Positions 1 through 5,377 are shown, numbered from the stretch's first letter. The stretch: 5,510 nt of DNA from DSNY01 sp037446035 (GCA_037446035.1 JBBIJJ010000234.1:1-5510); one strand, 5' to 3'. A program made the numbers and translations. Notes: generated by a model not told the origin, from the sequence alone.

Positions 1-38
1 CGCTCGAACCGCCTCGCGTCGGCCGCACCGGTTCTATT

Positions 39-59
39 ATCCCGAGCAACGCGAGGGAT
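39..59. repeat. Imperfect palindrome of the ATCCCGAGC...GCGAGGGAT type
   Basis: The arms ATCCC (39-43) and GGGAT (55-59) are complementary, as are the inner GC (46-47) and GC (51-52), around an AAC loop (48-50). Between them GA (44-45) faces GA (53-54), which would make a tandem G-A mismatch inside the stem. From memory, sequences reading roughly ATCCCGAGCGAAGCGAGGGAT recur in intergenic DNA of many bacteria, so this may be a degenerate copy of such an interspersed element. Only one copy is present in the window, so repetitiveness is not shown here. Confidence 0.4.
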
Positions 60-285
60 CTCGGCCCTGCGAGTGACCGAGACTCCTTGCCGTCGGCTCC
101 CGCTGAAGGTGAACCCCGCTTGAAAAGACAGGCGGACGTCGACTCCGAGTGACGGCGGAATATGGTTCGGGACGACACGTGCGCCGGCCCGAACTGCCCG
201 CCGTGGCGCACGGCCAGATCGAGGTCACGGCCCGCCGCGCGCCGGCGATGGAACCGAGGGCGCTGTCGTATCGAAGAGCGCGGAC

Positions 286-306
286 CGGCCGCCGCCGCCG
301 CGGCCG
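286..306 (-). terminator. GC-rich inverted repeat downstream of gcdH, weak terminator candidate
   Basis: CGGCCGC (286-292) and GCGGCCG (300-306) form a perfect 7-bp inverted repeat with a 7-base loop. It lies about 36 bases past the gcdH stop codon in the direction of gcdH transcription. No run of T follows it on the minus strand, so it is not a classical intrinsic terminator. In DNA this GC-rich such a repeat can arise by chance. It is listed only because of its position at the gene end. Confidence 0.2.
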
Positions 307-342
307 CTCAGTAACGCACGCCGCGCGCCGGCAGCGCCACGG

Positions 343-1545
343 CTACGAAAACGCCTGGATCCCCGTTTGCGCGCGCCCGAGGATCAGCGCGTGGATGTCG
401 TGCGTGCCCTCGTAGGTGTTGACGACCTCGAGGTTGACCAGGTGGCGCGCGACGCCAAACTCGTCAGAGATGCCGTTGCCGCCCAGCATGTCGCGCGCCA
501 TGCGCGCGATCTCCAGCGCCTTGCCGCAGGAGTTGCGCTTCATGATGCTGGTGATCTCGACCGCCGCCGTGCCTTCGTCCTTCATCCGGCCGAGCCGCAG
601 GCAGCCCTGCAGGCCCAGTGCGATCTCGGTCTGCATGTCGGCGAGCTTTTTCTGGATCAACTGGTTCGCCGCGAGCGGGCGGCCGAACTGCTTGCGGTCG
701 AGCACGTACTGCCGCGCGCGGAACCAGCAGTCCTCGGCCGCGCCGAGCGCGCCCCACGCGATGCCGTAGCGCGCCGAGTTCAGGCACGTGAACGGACCCC
801 TCAGCCCCTCGACGTTGGGCAGTTCGTTATCGGCGGGAACGAACACGTCGTCCATCACGATCTCGCCGGTGATCGACGCGCGCAGCCCGACCTTGCCGTG
901 GATCACCGGCGCCGACAGCCCCTTCATTCCCTTCTCGAGGATGAAACCGCGGATCTTGCCGGCGTCGTTCTTCGCCCACACGACGAACACGTCGGCGATC
1001 GGCGAGTTGCTGATCCACATCTTGGTGCCGGCGAGCTTGTAGCCGCCGTCGACCTTGCGCGCGCGCGCCTGCATGCTGCCCGGGTCGGAGCCGTGATTTG
1101 GCTCGGTCAGTCCGAAGCAGCCGATCCACTCGCCGCTGGCGAGCTTCGGCAGGTACTTTCTGCGCTGCGCCTCCGAGCCGAACTCGTAGATCGGCACCAT
1201 CACGAGCGAAGACTGCACGCTCATCATCGAGCGGTAGCCGGAGTCGACGCGCTCGATCTCGCGCGCGATCAACCCGTAGGCGACGTGGTTCAGTCCCGGG
1301 CCGCCGTATTCGGCCGGGATCGTGGGCCCGAGCAGGCCGAGCGCGCCCATCTCGCGGAAGATCGCCGGGTCGGTCTTTTCGAGGCGAAACGCCTCCAGGA
1401 TGCGCGGGGCGAGTTTGTCCTGCGCATAGCGCGCTGCCGCGTCGCGCACCATGCGCTCGTCGTCGGACAGCTGCGAATCGAGCAGCAATGGGTCGTCCCA
1501 TTTGAACTGGGCCTTGAGCTGCGGCGAGACGTGCGGCGCGTTCAT
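343..1545 (-). CDS. gcdH: Glutaryl-CoA dehydrogenase (FAD, decarboxylating)
   Basis: This 400-residue protein is a full-length acyl-CoA dehydrogenase of the glutaryl-CoA dehydrogenase branch. The family oxidises glutaryl-CoA to glutaconyl-CoA and decarboxylates it to crotonyl-CoA and CO2, in the cytoplasm, during lysine, tryptophan and glutarate breakdown, passing electrons to electron-transfer flavoprotein. The acyl-CoA dehydrogenase signature GCFGLTEPNHGSD lies at residues 142-154. The catalytic base is Glu379 in NTYEGTHDIHALILGRA. The motif ERVDSGYRSMMSVQSS (98-113) carries Glu98, Arg105 and Ser109, matching human Glu87, Arg94 and Ser98 that hold the substrate's terminal carboxylate; this separates it from ordinary acyl-CoA dehydrogenases. 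GGNGISDEF (355-363) is also typical. The ATG is preceded by GGAGA at good spacing, and the start and length fit bacterial homologues. It is transcribed away from the kinase gene. No CoA-transferase, LysR regulator or ETF gene is visible beside it. No sign of damage. Confidence 0.95.
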   Translation of the reverse strand: MNAPHVSPQLKAQFKWDDPLLLDSQLSDDERMVRDAAARYAQDKLAPRILEAFRLEKTDPAIFREMGALGLLGPTIPAEYGGPGLNHVAYGLIAREIERVDSGYRSMMSVQSSLVMVPIYEFGSEAQRRKYLPKLASGEWIGCFGLTEPNHGSDPGSMQARARKVDGGYKLAGTKMWISNSPIADVFVVWAKNDAGKIRGFILEKGMKGLSAPVIHGKVGLRASITGEIVMDDVFVPADNELPNVEGLRGPFTCLNSARYGIAWGALGAAEDCWFRARQYVLDRKQFGRPLAANQLIQKKLADMQTEIALGLQGCLRLGRMKDEGTAAVEITSIMKRNSCGKALEIARMARDMLGGNGISDEFGVARHLVNLEVVNTYEGTHDIHALILGRAQTGIQAFS

Positions 1546-1551
1546 GGCGGT

Positions 1552-1556
1552 CTCCG
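1552..1556 (-). promoter_or_regulatory. Ribosome binding site of gcdH
   Basis: On the minus strand the sequence ACGGAGACCGCC directly precedes the ATG. Its GGAG core lies 6 bases from the start codon, a good Shine-Dalgarno match that supports the 400-residue start. Confidence 0.7.
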
Positions 1557-1569
1557 TCGAGAAGACGGC

Positions 1570-1575
1570 ATTTTA
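1570..1575 (-). promoter_or_regulatory. Possible -10 element for gcdH
   Basis: The minus strand reads TAAAAT here, five of six matches to TATAAT, in otherwise very GC-rich DNA. It would place a transcription start about 17-20 bases upstream of the gcdH ATG. No convincing -35 hexamer lies 16-18 bases further upstream (the site reads about CCGCGA), so this would need an activator or be a chance match. Confidence 0.3.
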
Positions 1576-1656
1576 CGCGCCGCTTTTCGCGCTCGCGGCC
1601 GCGCTGCGCCGCGGATAGACTGCGCCGAACCCGCCGACGCGTCCGCTCCTCCGTCC

Positions 1657-3267
1657 ATGCCCTCGCCTCCGACTCAGCCCGCCGCGGCTGCGGCCGATCC
1701 GGACAGCACGGTGCTGGCCACGCAGCCGGCGGCGGATCCGCCGGCGCGGCCCATGACCGGCAGCAGCAACGTGCTGCCGGTCGGCACGCGCCTGGCAGAG
1801 TTCGAGATCGCGGGCGTGATCGGCGAAGGCGGCTTCGGCATCGTCTACCGCGCGATCGATCACTCGCTGAAGCGCGAAGTCGCGTTGAAGGAATACATGC
1901 CGGCCGCGCTCGCGTCGCGCCTGCCGGATTTGAGCGTGACGATCAAGTCCGAGCAGCACCGCCCGACCTTCGAGGTCGGCCTGAAGAGCTTCATCAACGA
2001 GGCGCGCCTGCTCGCGCAGTTCGACCATCCGGCGCTGGTCAAGGTGTTCCGCTTCTGGGCCGCCAACGGCACCGCCTACATGGCGATGCCGCTGTACGAA
2101 GGCGGCACGCTCAAGCAGGCGTTGAAAGCGCGCGGCGCGCCGCCCGACGAGGCGTGGCTGCGCAAGCTGCTCGTGCCCTTGCTCGACGCGCTGGAGCTGC
2201 TGCACGGCGCCGACTGCCTGCATCGCGATATCTCGCCCGACAACATCCTGCTCGTCGGCGGCGATCGCACCGATCCGAAGCCCGTGCTGCTCGACTTCGG
2301 CGCGGCGCGCCGCGTCATCGGCGAGCAGACGCAGGCGCTGACGGTGATCCTGAAGCCGGGTTTCGCGCCGATCGAGCAGTACGACGAGATCCCCGGCATG
2401 AAGCAGGGGCCGTGGACCGACCTGTACGCGCTGGCGGCGGTCGTGCACTTCGCGATGACCGGGCGCGCGCCGGCGCCTTCGGTGGGGCGGCTGGTGCAGG
2501 ACGCGCACGAGCCGCTCGCCGACAGCGCGCGCGGCCGTTACGGCGAGGCGTTCCTCGCGGCGATCGATCGCGCGCTGGCGCCGCGGCCGGCGGATCGCCC
2601 GCAAAGCGTGGCCGAGTTCCGCCGTTCGCTCGCCACGGCAGCGCAAGCAACGGCCACCGTGCACGCGATGCCAGCGCCGTCGCCCACGCCGCGGCGTGCC
2701 GCGCGCCTCGGTCGCGCGATCGCATGGGGTTCGGCGCTCGGTGTCGCACTGATCCTGGTCGCCGTGCTGGGCACGCAGGCCGTGCGCCAGCGCGGCGAGC
2801 GCGCGCTCGCAGAATCGGCGAAGGCGCTGGCGCAGCCGGCGCGTGCCGTCGCTGCCGCCCCGGCACCCGACGCGGCCGCCGACGCTCGCCCTGCCGCTGC
2901 GGCGCCGGCGCAGCCCGCTGCCGCAGCGCCGCCATTGCCGCCCGCCGAGCCGCCGAAGCGGCCGGCGTCGCCGGCCGAACGCCGCACCGCCCGCGCCCAG
3001 CCGCCGTCGCGCGCCGTCGCGCCCGCCGCAGGCGCGCAGCGCACGGACGCCGACGAAGCGGGGCGCGCGTCGGCACGCCCGCAGTGGGCGCAGCGAGCGC
3101 TGCGCGAAGGCCGGGACTGCTTGGTCGCACGCGACTTCACGTGCACAATCCGGCGCGCCGAGGCGGTTCTGCAGGCCGATCCCGACGACGCAGCGGCGCA
3201 GCGCCTGTTGAGGCTCGCGCGCGCCGGCCAGGAGGCCGCGTTGTCGAGCGACTGGAAGATGCGCTGA
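1657..3267 (+). CDS. Transmembrane Ser/Thr protein kinase with TPR-like periplasmic tail, probably T6SS regulatory
   Basis: A 536-residue Hanks-type kinase. A Pro/Ala-rich head (1-45) precedes the kinase domain (about 49-325). It shows the glycine loop GEGGFG (56-61), VALK Lys78, HRDISPDN with catalytic Asp191 and Asn196, DFG (213-215), the activation-segment motif KPGFAPIEQY, Asp255 in WTDLYALA and Arg314 near the end. The catalytic loop has Ser193 where most Ser/Thr kinases have Lys; I recall HRDISPDN and KPGYAPxEQY as common in one proteobacterial kinase family. One membrane span follows (about 355-376), then a long Ala/Pro linker and a C-terminal TPR-like helical pair (about 475-525) with Cys488 and Cys496, predicted periplasmic. 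The nearby lipoprotein and T6SS FHA gene suggest it acts as the PpkA/TagE-type kinase phosphorylating T6SS components; this is inference. It lacks the von Willebrand domain of Pseudomonas PpkA. The start is uncertain: ATG 1657 has no clear ribosome site, and ATG 1753 (Met33) would also keep the kinase domain whole. The open frame continues upstream antisense to gcdH without a better start. Confidence 0.85.
   Translation: MPSPPTQPAAAAADPDSTVLATQPAADPPARPMTGSSNVLPVGTRLAEFEIAGVIGEGGFGIVYRAIDHSLKREVALKEYMPAALASRLPDLSVTIKSEQHRPTFEVGLKSFINEARLLAQFDHPALVKVFRFWAANGTAYMAMPLYEGGTLKQALKARGAPPDEAWLRKLLVPLLDALELLHGADCLHRDISPDNILLVGGDRTDPKPVLLDFGAARRVIGEQTQALTVILKPGFAPIEQYDEIPGMKQGPWTDLYALAAVVHFAMTGRAPAPSVGRLVQDAHEPLADSARGRYGEAFLAAIDRALAPRPADRPQSVAEFRRSLATAAQATATVHAMPAPSPTPRRAARLGRAIAWGSALGVALILVAVLGTQAVRQRGERALAESAKALAQPARAVAAAPAPDAAADARPAAAAPAQPAAAAPPLPPAEPPKRPASPAERRTARAQPPSRAVAPAAGAQRTDADEAGRASARPQWAQRALREGRDCLVARDFTCTIRRAEAVLQADPDDAAAQRLLRLARAGQEAALSSDWKMR
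1730..1743. repeat. Perfect 14-bp palindrome between two candidate kinase starts
   Basis: CGGCGGATCCGCCG is its own reverse complement. It lies inside the kinase frame, encoding part of the Pro/Ala head, and ends 9 bases before the alternative start ATG 1753. If the kinase starts at 1753 this would be an operator-like or leader-hairpin site; if it starts at 1657 it is probably coding coincidence. Confidence 0.35.
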
Positions 3268-3383
3268 GAAGGTATGAAGATTTCGTCGCGAGCGGGCCGC
3301 TGGCCGGGCGCACGCAACCGCAGGGCCGAGACATATCAAGTCGATAGGCGAGGGCCGAGCACCGCGCAACGACGCCAGCGGGC

Positions 3384-3413
3384 CGCGCAGCAGAAAGATT
3401 CGCGCCTTCTGAG
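3384..3413 (+). repeat. Imperfect direct repeat, copy 1
   Basis: This 30-base stretch begins CGCGCAGC, has ATTC in the middle and ends CTTCTGAG. It aligns without gaps to 3552-3581 with 24 of 30 identical bases by my count. Within this copy CAGAA (3391-3395) and TTCTG (3407-3411) also form a short inverted repeat, which copy 2 keeps only partly. Confidence 0.5.
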
Positions 3414-3414
3414 A

Positions 3415-3436
3415 AATGGAGTGCCATTGCGTGCAA
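3415..3436. promoter_or_regulatory. Overlapping small palindromes, operator candidate
   Basis: AATGG (3415-3419) and CCATT (3424-3428) are inverted around four bases, and TTGC (3427-3430) and GCAA (3433-3436) are inverted around GT, sharing the TT. The stretch is less GC-rich than its surroundings and sits upstream of the lipoprotein-tagH pair. It may be a protein binding site; no known operator consensus is recognised. Confidence 0.3.
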
Positions 3437-3453
3437 GCGCGGTGCGAGCGAAC

Positions 3454-3481
3454 CGCCGCCCAGGATCGGAATCCGGCGGCG
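3454..3481 (+). repeat. Strong stem-loop in the lipoprotein leader
   Basis: CGCCGCC (3454-3460) pairs with GGCGGCG (3475-3481). After a two-base bulge CA (3461-3462), GGAT (3463-3466) pairs with ATCC (3471-3474) around the tetraloop CGGA. That gives 11 base pairs in all. No T run follows, so it is not a classical terminator; it could be a mRNA stability element, an attenuation structure between kinase and lipoprotein genes, or a REP-like palindrome. Confidence 0.55.
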
Positions 3482-3551
3482 CGGCATGCGCGGCCGGCGC
3501 TGGCCAAGGCGATCGGCGCGGCCGGGGCAGCGTGCGATCGCTCCGGCGCAG

Positions 3552-3581
3552 CGCGCAGCGCAAGGATTCATGGCTTCTGAG
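3552..3581 (+). repeat. Imperfect direct repeat, copy 2
   Basis: This is the second copy of the 30-base repeat, 168 bases after the first. It lies directly upstream of the lipoprotein ribosome binding site. Shared blocks are CGCGCAGC at the start, ATTC in the middle and CTTCTGAG at the end, in the same spacing. Confidence 0.5.
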
Positions 3582-3591
3582 CCCGTCTCGC

Positions 3592-3596
3592 GGAGG
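3592..3596 (+). promoter_or_regulatory. Ribosome binding site of the lipoprotein gene
   Basis: GGAGG lies 6 bases before ATG 3603 and 12 before the next in-frame ATG at 3609. It decides the start: the frame is open back to ATG 3486, but only the start at 3603 has a strong site and puts a signal peptide at the N-terminus. Confidence 0.75.
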
Positions 3597-3602
3597 CCTG
3601 CC

Positions 3603-4313
3603 ATGCCGATGCTTGATCGTCCATTCGTGAATCGCTGCGGTCTCGCGCTCGCGCTGACCGCGGCACTCGCCGGCTGCGCGCAGAGCCCGCGGCGCGCCGC
3701 CACGAGCGAAGAGCCCTGCAATCCGGTCGTCAGTGCGGTGATCGGCGGGGCGGCCGGCGCACTGCTCGGCGGCGACCGGCATCGCACCCGGGGCGCGCTG
3801 CTCGGCGCCGGCCTCGGCGCGCTCGCCTGCGTCGCCTACAACTACAAGGCCACGCAGACCAAGTCCGCGCAGCAGGTCGGCGACGAATACCGCAAAGCGA
3901 ACAACGACCAGCTTCCGCCCGCGCCGGTGGTCACCGCGTATCGCACCGAAACGACCCGCGCGACCGCCAAGGGCGGCGACGAGGTCACGGTGCGGTCGAA
4001 CATCGAGGTCGTTCCCGGTGCCAAGGAACCATTGCGCGAGCTGCGCGAGGAGTTCGTCGTCGTCGATCCGAAGGGCGTCGAACGCAGCAAGATCGCCAAG
4101 ACCCCTGCACCTGCGGGCGCCGGTGGCGGCGCCTACGTGTCGACGCTGCAGTTCACGTTCCCGCAGGGCGTTCCTCCCGGCGAGTATCAGGTGCAGTCGC
4201 GTCTGTTCGTCAACGGCGCGCCCGCCCGCGCGAGCGCCGTGAAGATCCTCGTCGCGCGGCACGCCGCAGGCGAAACCGCCGTCGCGGCGATCGACCCAAC
4301 GGCGCTCCGATGA
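3603..4313 (+). CDS. Glycine-zipper lipoprotein with Ig-like C-terminal domain, T6SS-associated
   Basis: A 236-residue predicted lipoprotein. The signal peptide has Arg6 and Arg11, a hydrophobic core and the lipobox LAGC at residues 22-25; Cys25 would be lipidated and the following Ala and Gln predict the outer membrane. A glycine-zipper segment (about 42-75: GGAAGALLGG, then GALLGAGLGAL) looks like two small-residue helices joined by a basic turn and is bracketed by Cys39 and Cys76, a possible disulfide. A polar stretch (80-105) leads to a beta-rich domain (about 109-222) with a pattern like an Ig-type sandwich, ending GEYQVQSRLFVNG. I do not recognise a named family. Its stop overlaps the tagH start by ATGA, so the two are almost surely co-translated, which ties it to T6SS. 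By analogy with the OM lipoprotein TagQ of Pseudomonas it may relay envelope signals to the kinase, but no sequence relation to TagQ is claimed. It has no TssJ features that I can see. Confidence 0.85.
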   Translation: MPMLDRPFVNRCGLALALTAALAGCAQSPRRAATSEEPCNPVVSAVIGGAAGALLGGDRHRTRGALLGAGLGALACVAYNYKATQTKSAQQVGDEYRKANNDQLPPAPVVTAYRTETTRATAKGGDEVTVRSNIEVVPGAKEPLRELREEFVVVDPKGVERSKIAKTPAPAGAGGGAYVSTLQFTFPQGVPPGEYQVQSRLFVNGAPARASAVKILVARHAAGETAVAAIDPTALR

Positions 4314-5377
4314 GGCTGCTCGCGCTGAAGGTGATTTCGCGGCCCGACGAGTCGGACGCGACGCCGCTGGTCGCGCATTTCGACGCCAGCGGCGGGCTGA
4401 TCGGGCGTGCCGAAACCGCGCGGCTGCTGCTGCCCGACCCCAAGCGCATGGTGTCGCGTTTTCACGCGCACGTCAGCTTCCACGACGGTACCTACTACCT
4501 CGAGGACATGGGCAGCACCAACCCCGCCTCGGTCAACGGGCAGGCGCTCGCGTCGGGGCAGAAGGTGCCGCTGAAAGCGGGCGACCGCATCCGCGTCGGG
4601 CACTACACGATCGCGTGCGAGTTCGAGGACGCGGCGGCGGCGGTGGCCGCCGCCGCCGCGCACGAGTTCTCCGGCGGCGACGCCGAGATCGAACAGCACA
4701 CGCGGATCCTCGCGCGGGCCCCGGTGATGCCCTCGGCCGGTACCCGCGCCGCGGCGGCCGTCTCGGTCGAGGAGCTCTGGCGTGCGTTCGAGGAGGGCGC
4801 CGGCGTGCGGGTCGACCTGCCGGGCGGTCCGCGGCCGGAGCTGATGCGCACGATCGGCGGCATGGTGCGCGACGCGATCGGCGGGCTGCGGCGTCTGCTC
4901 GCGTCGCGGCGCGAAGCGAAGAAAGAGGTCGAGGCCGACGTCACGACGTTGCGCGTGCGCGGCATCAACAATCCGCTGAAGTTCGCGCAGGACGACGTGC
5001 GCGCGCTCGCCAACGTGCTCAAGCCGCCGATCCCCGGTTTCATGACCGGCCCGGAAGCGATCAAGGACGCGGTGCTGGATCTGGAGTCGCACATCGCCGC
5101 AACGACGACCGCGACGCGCGTGGCCGCGGAGCGCGTGCTCGCGCGCTTCGAACCGGAGGCGCTCGCCGCGCGGCTGGCCGGCGGCGGTGTGCTCGGCAGT
5201 TTCCTGCCGATGGCGCGCAAGGCGCGCCTGTGGGAGCTGTACGTCGAGCAGCACCGCGCGATCGCCCGCGACGCGCACGCCGCCTTCCAGCAAGCCTTCG
5301 ACGAAGCGTTTGCGGCCGCCTACGAAGCGGAGGTCCAGCGCATCCGCAAGGAGCAGCAGGCGAAGCGAGCGTGGTGA
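4310..5377 (+). CDS. tagH: Type VI secretion FHA domain protein TagH (ImpI/VasC family)
   Basis: A 355-residue cytoplasmic protein. Residues about 4-105 are an FHA domain, which binds phosphothreonine peptides: GR at 32-33, SRFH at 49-52, STN at 69-71, NG at 76-77 and GD at 91-92 are the usual binding-loop and structural positions. An Ala-rich linker (108-117) and variable region follow. From about 150 to 345 comes the domain found in T6SS FHA proteins: LWRAFEEGAGV, a helical segment MVRDAIGGLRRLL, then DVTTLRVRGINNPLKF (about 210-225), GFMTGPEAIKDA, and the end FDEAFAAAYEAEV. The NNPLKF region and the end motif are what I rely on to call this family. In Pseudomonas the FHA protein is phosphorylated by PpkA and promotes secretion; in Vibrio the homologue is VasC. 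No Shine-Dalgarno is visible, so translation probably depends on coupling through the ATGA overlap. A perfect hairpin at 4630-4660 lies in the linker codons. Length is within what I expect for the family. Confidence 0.88.
   Translation: MRLLALKVISRPDESDATPLVAHFDASGGLIGRAETARLLLPDPKRMVSRFHAHVSFHDGTYYLEDMGSTNPASVNGQALASGQKVPLKAGDRIRVGHYTIACEFEDAAAAVAAAAAHEFSGGDAEIEQHTRILARAPVMPSAGTRAAAAVSVEELWRAFEEGAGVRVDLPGGPRPELMRTIGGMVRDAIGGLRRLLASRREAKKEVEADVTTLRVRGINNPLKFAQDDVRALANVLKPPIPGFMTGPEAIKDAVLDLESHIAATTTATRVAAERVLARFEPEALAARLAGGGVLGSFLPMARKARLWELYVEQHRAIARDAHAAFQQAFDEAFAAAYEAEVQRIRKEQQAKRAW
4630..4660 (+). repeat. Perfect 14-bp GC hairpin inside tagH
   Basis: Bases 4630-4643 and 4647-4660 are exact reverse complements around a TGG loop. 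In frame this is four GCG Ala codons, one GTG Val, four GCC Ala codons and a GCG, so the switch between synonymous Ala codons creates the symmetry. It falls exactly in the linker after the FHA domain. Confidence 0.7.

Larger units (their letters stand above)
1..342. other. Non-coding flank without a recognisable gene
   Basis: I find no open frame here with a plausible start, ribosome binding site and protein-like composition. The frames open at the left edge on the plus strand close early (for example TGA at 121-123) and give Arg/Pro-rich, low-information translations. Short ATG-started frames on both strands (about 60-90 codons) resemble no family I know and look like chance openings in GC-rich DNA. 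The stretch lies past the 3' end of gcdH, so it may hold that gene's 3' untranslated region. Its two visible structures, an imperfect palindrome at 39-59 and a GC-rich inverted repeat at 286-306, are listed separately. A truncated gene end at bases 1-120 cannot be excluded. Confidence 0.6.
3268..3602. other. Structured intergenic region between kinase and lipoprotein genes
   Basis: These 335 bases carry no convincing gene. An ATG at 3274 opens a 118-codon frame, but its Shine-Dalgarno-like AGAAGG is only one base away, the translation is Arg-rich without recognisable domains, and it runs into the lipoprotein gene in another frame. The region contains AT-richer patches unlike its surroundings, an imperfect direct repeat (3384-3413 and 3552-3581), small palindromes (3415-3436) and a strong stem-loop (3454-3481). 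These are what one would expect of a regulatory leader for the lipoprotein-tagH operon, but I could not identify a clear -35/-10 pair or a T-tailed terminator for the kinase gene. Confidence 0.55.

Noticed and set aside
367..1656. Long open stretch on the plus strand, continuous with the kinase frame, across the whole gcdH gene
   Set aside because: It is antisense to a clearly real enzyme gene and its translation is Arg/Ala/His-rich without domains. The kinase homology begins only after residue 45 of the 1657 start, so the upstream extension is a GC-rich shadow.
3417..3432. Sigma-54 type promoter (TGG...TTGC) before the lipoprotein gene
   Set aside because: The TGG and TTGC boxes are one base too close (11 instead of 12 between the key G residues) and the first box reads TGGAGT rather than TGGCAC. 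Tempting because some T6SS clusters use sigma-54, but the match fails.
1573..3507. 644-codon open frame on the minus strand opposite the kinase
   Set aside because: Arg/Ala/Gly-rich, low-complexity translation with no recognisable domain, fully antisense to a kinase with all catalytic motifs. Typical of high-GC antisense frames.
3486..3602. N-terminal extension of the lipoprotein to ATG 3486
   Set aside because: It would bury the signal peptide behind 39 Arg/Pro-rich residues; GGAGG at 3592-3596 clearly serves ATG 3603.
3274..3630. Small Arg-rich frame starting right after the kinase stop
   Set aside because: The Shine-Dalgarno-like AGAAGG is one base from the ATG, the product has no recognisable feature, and it overlaps the true lipoprotein start in another frame.
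3336..4262. 308-codon open frame on the minus strand opposite the lipoprotein gene
   Set aside because: The opposite strand has a strong ribosome site, a signal peptide with lipobox and an operon overlap. The minus translation shows none of these.
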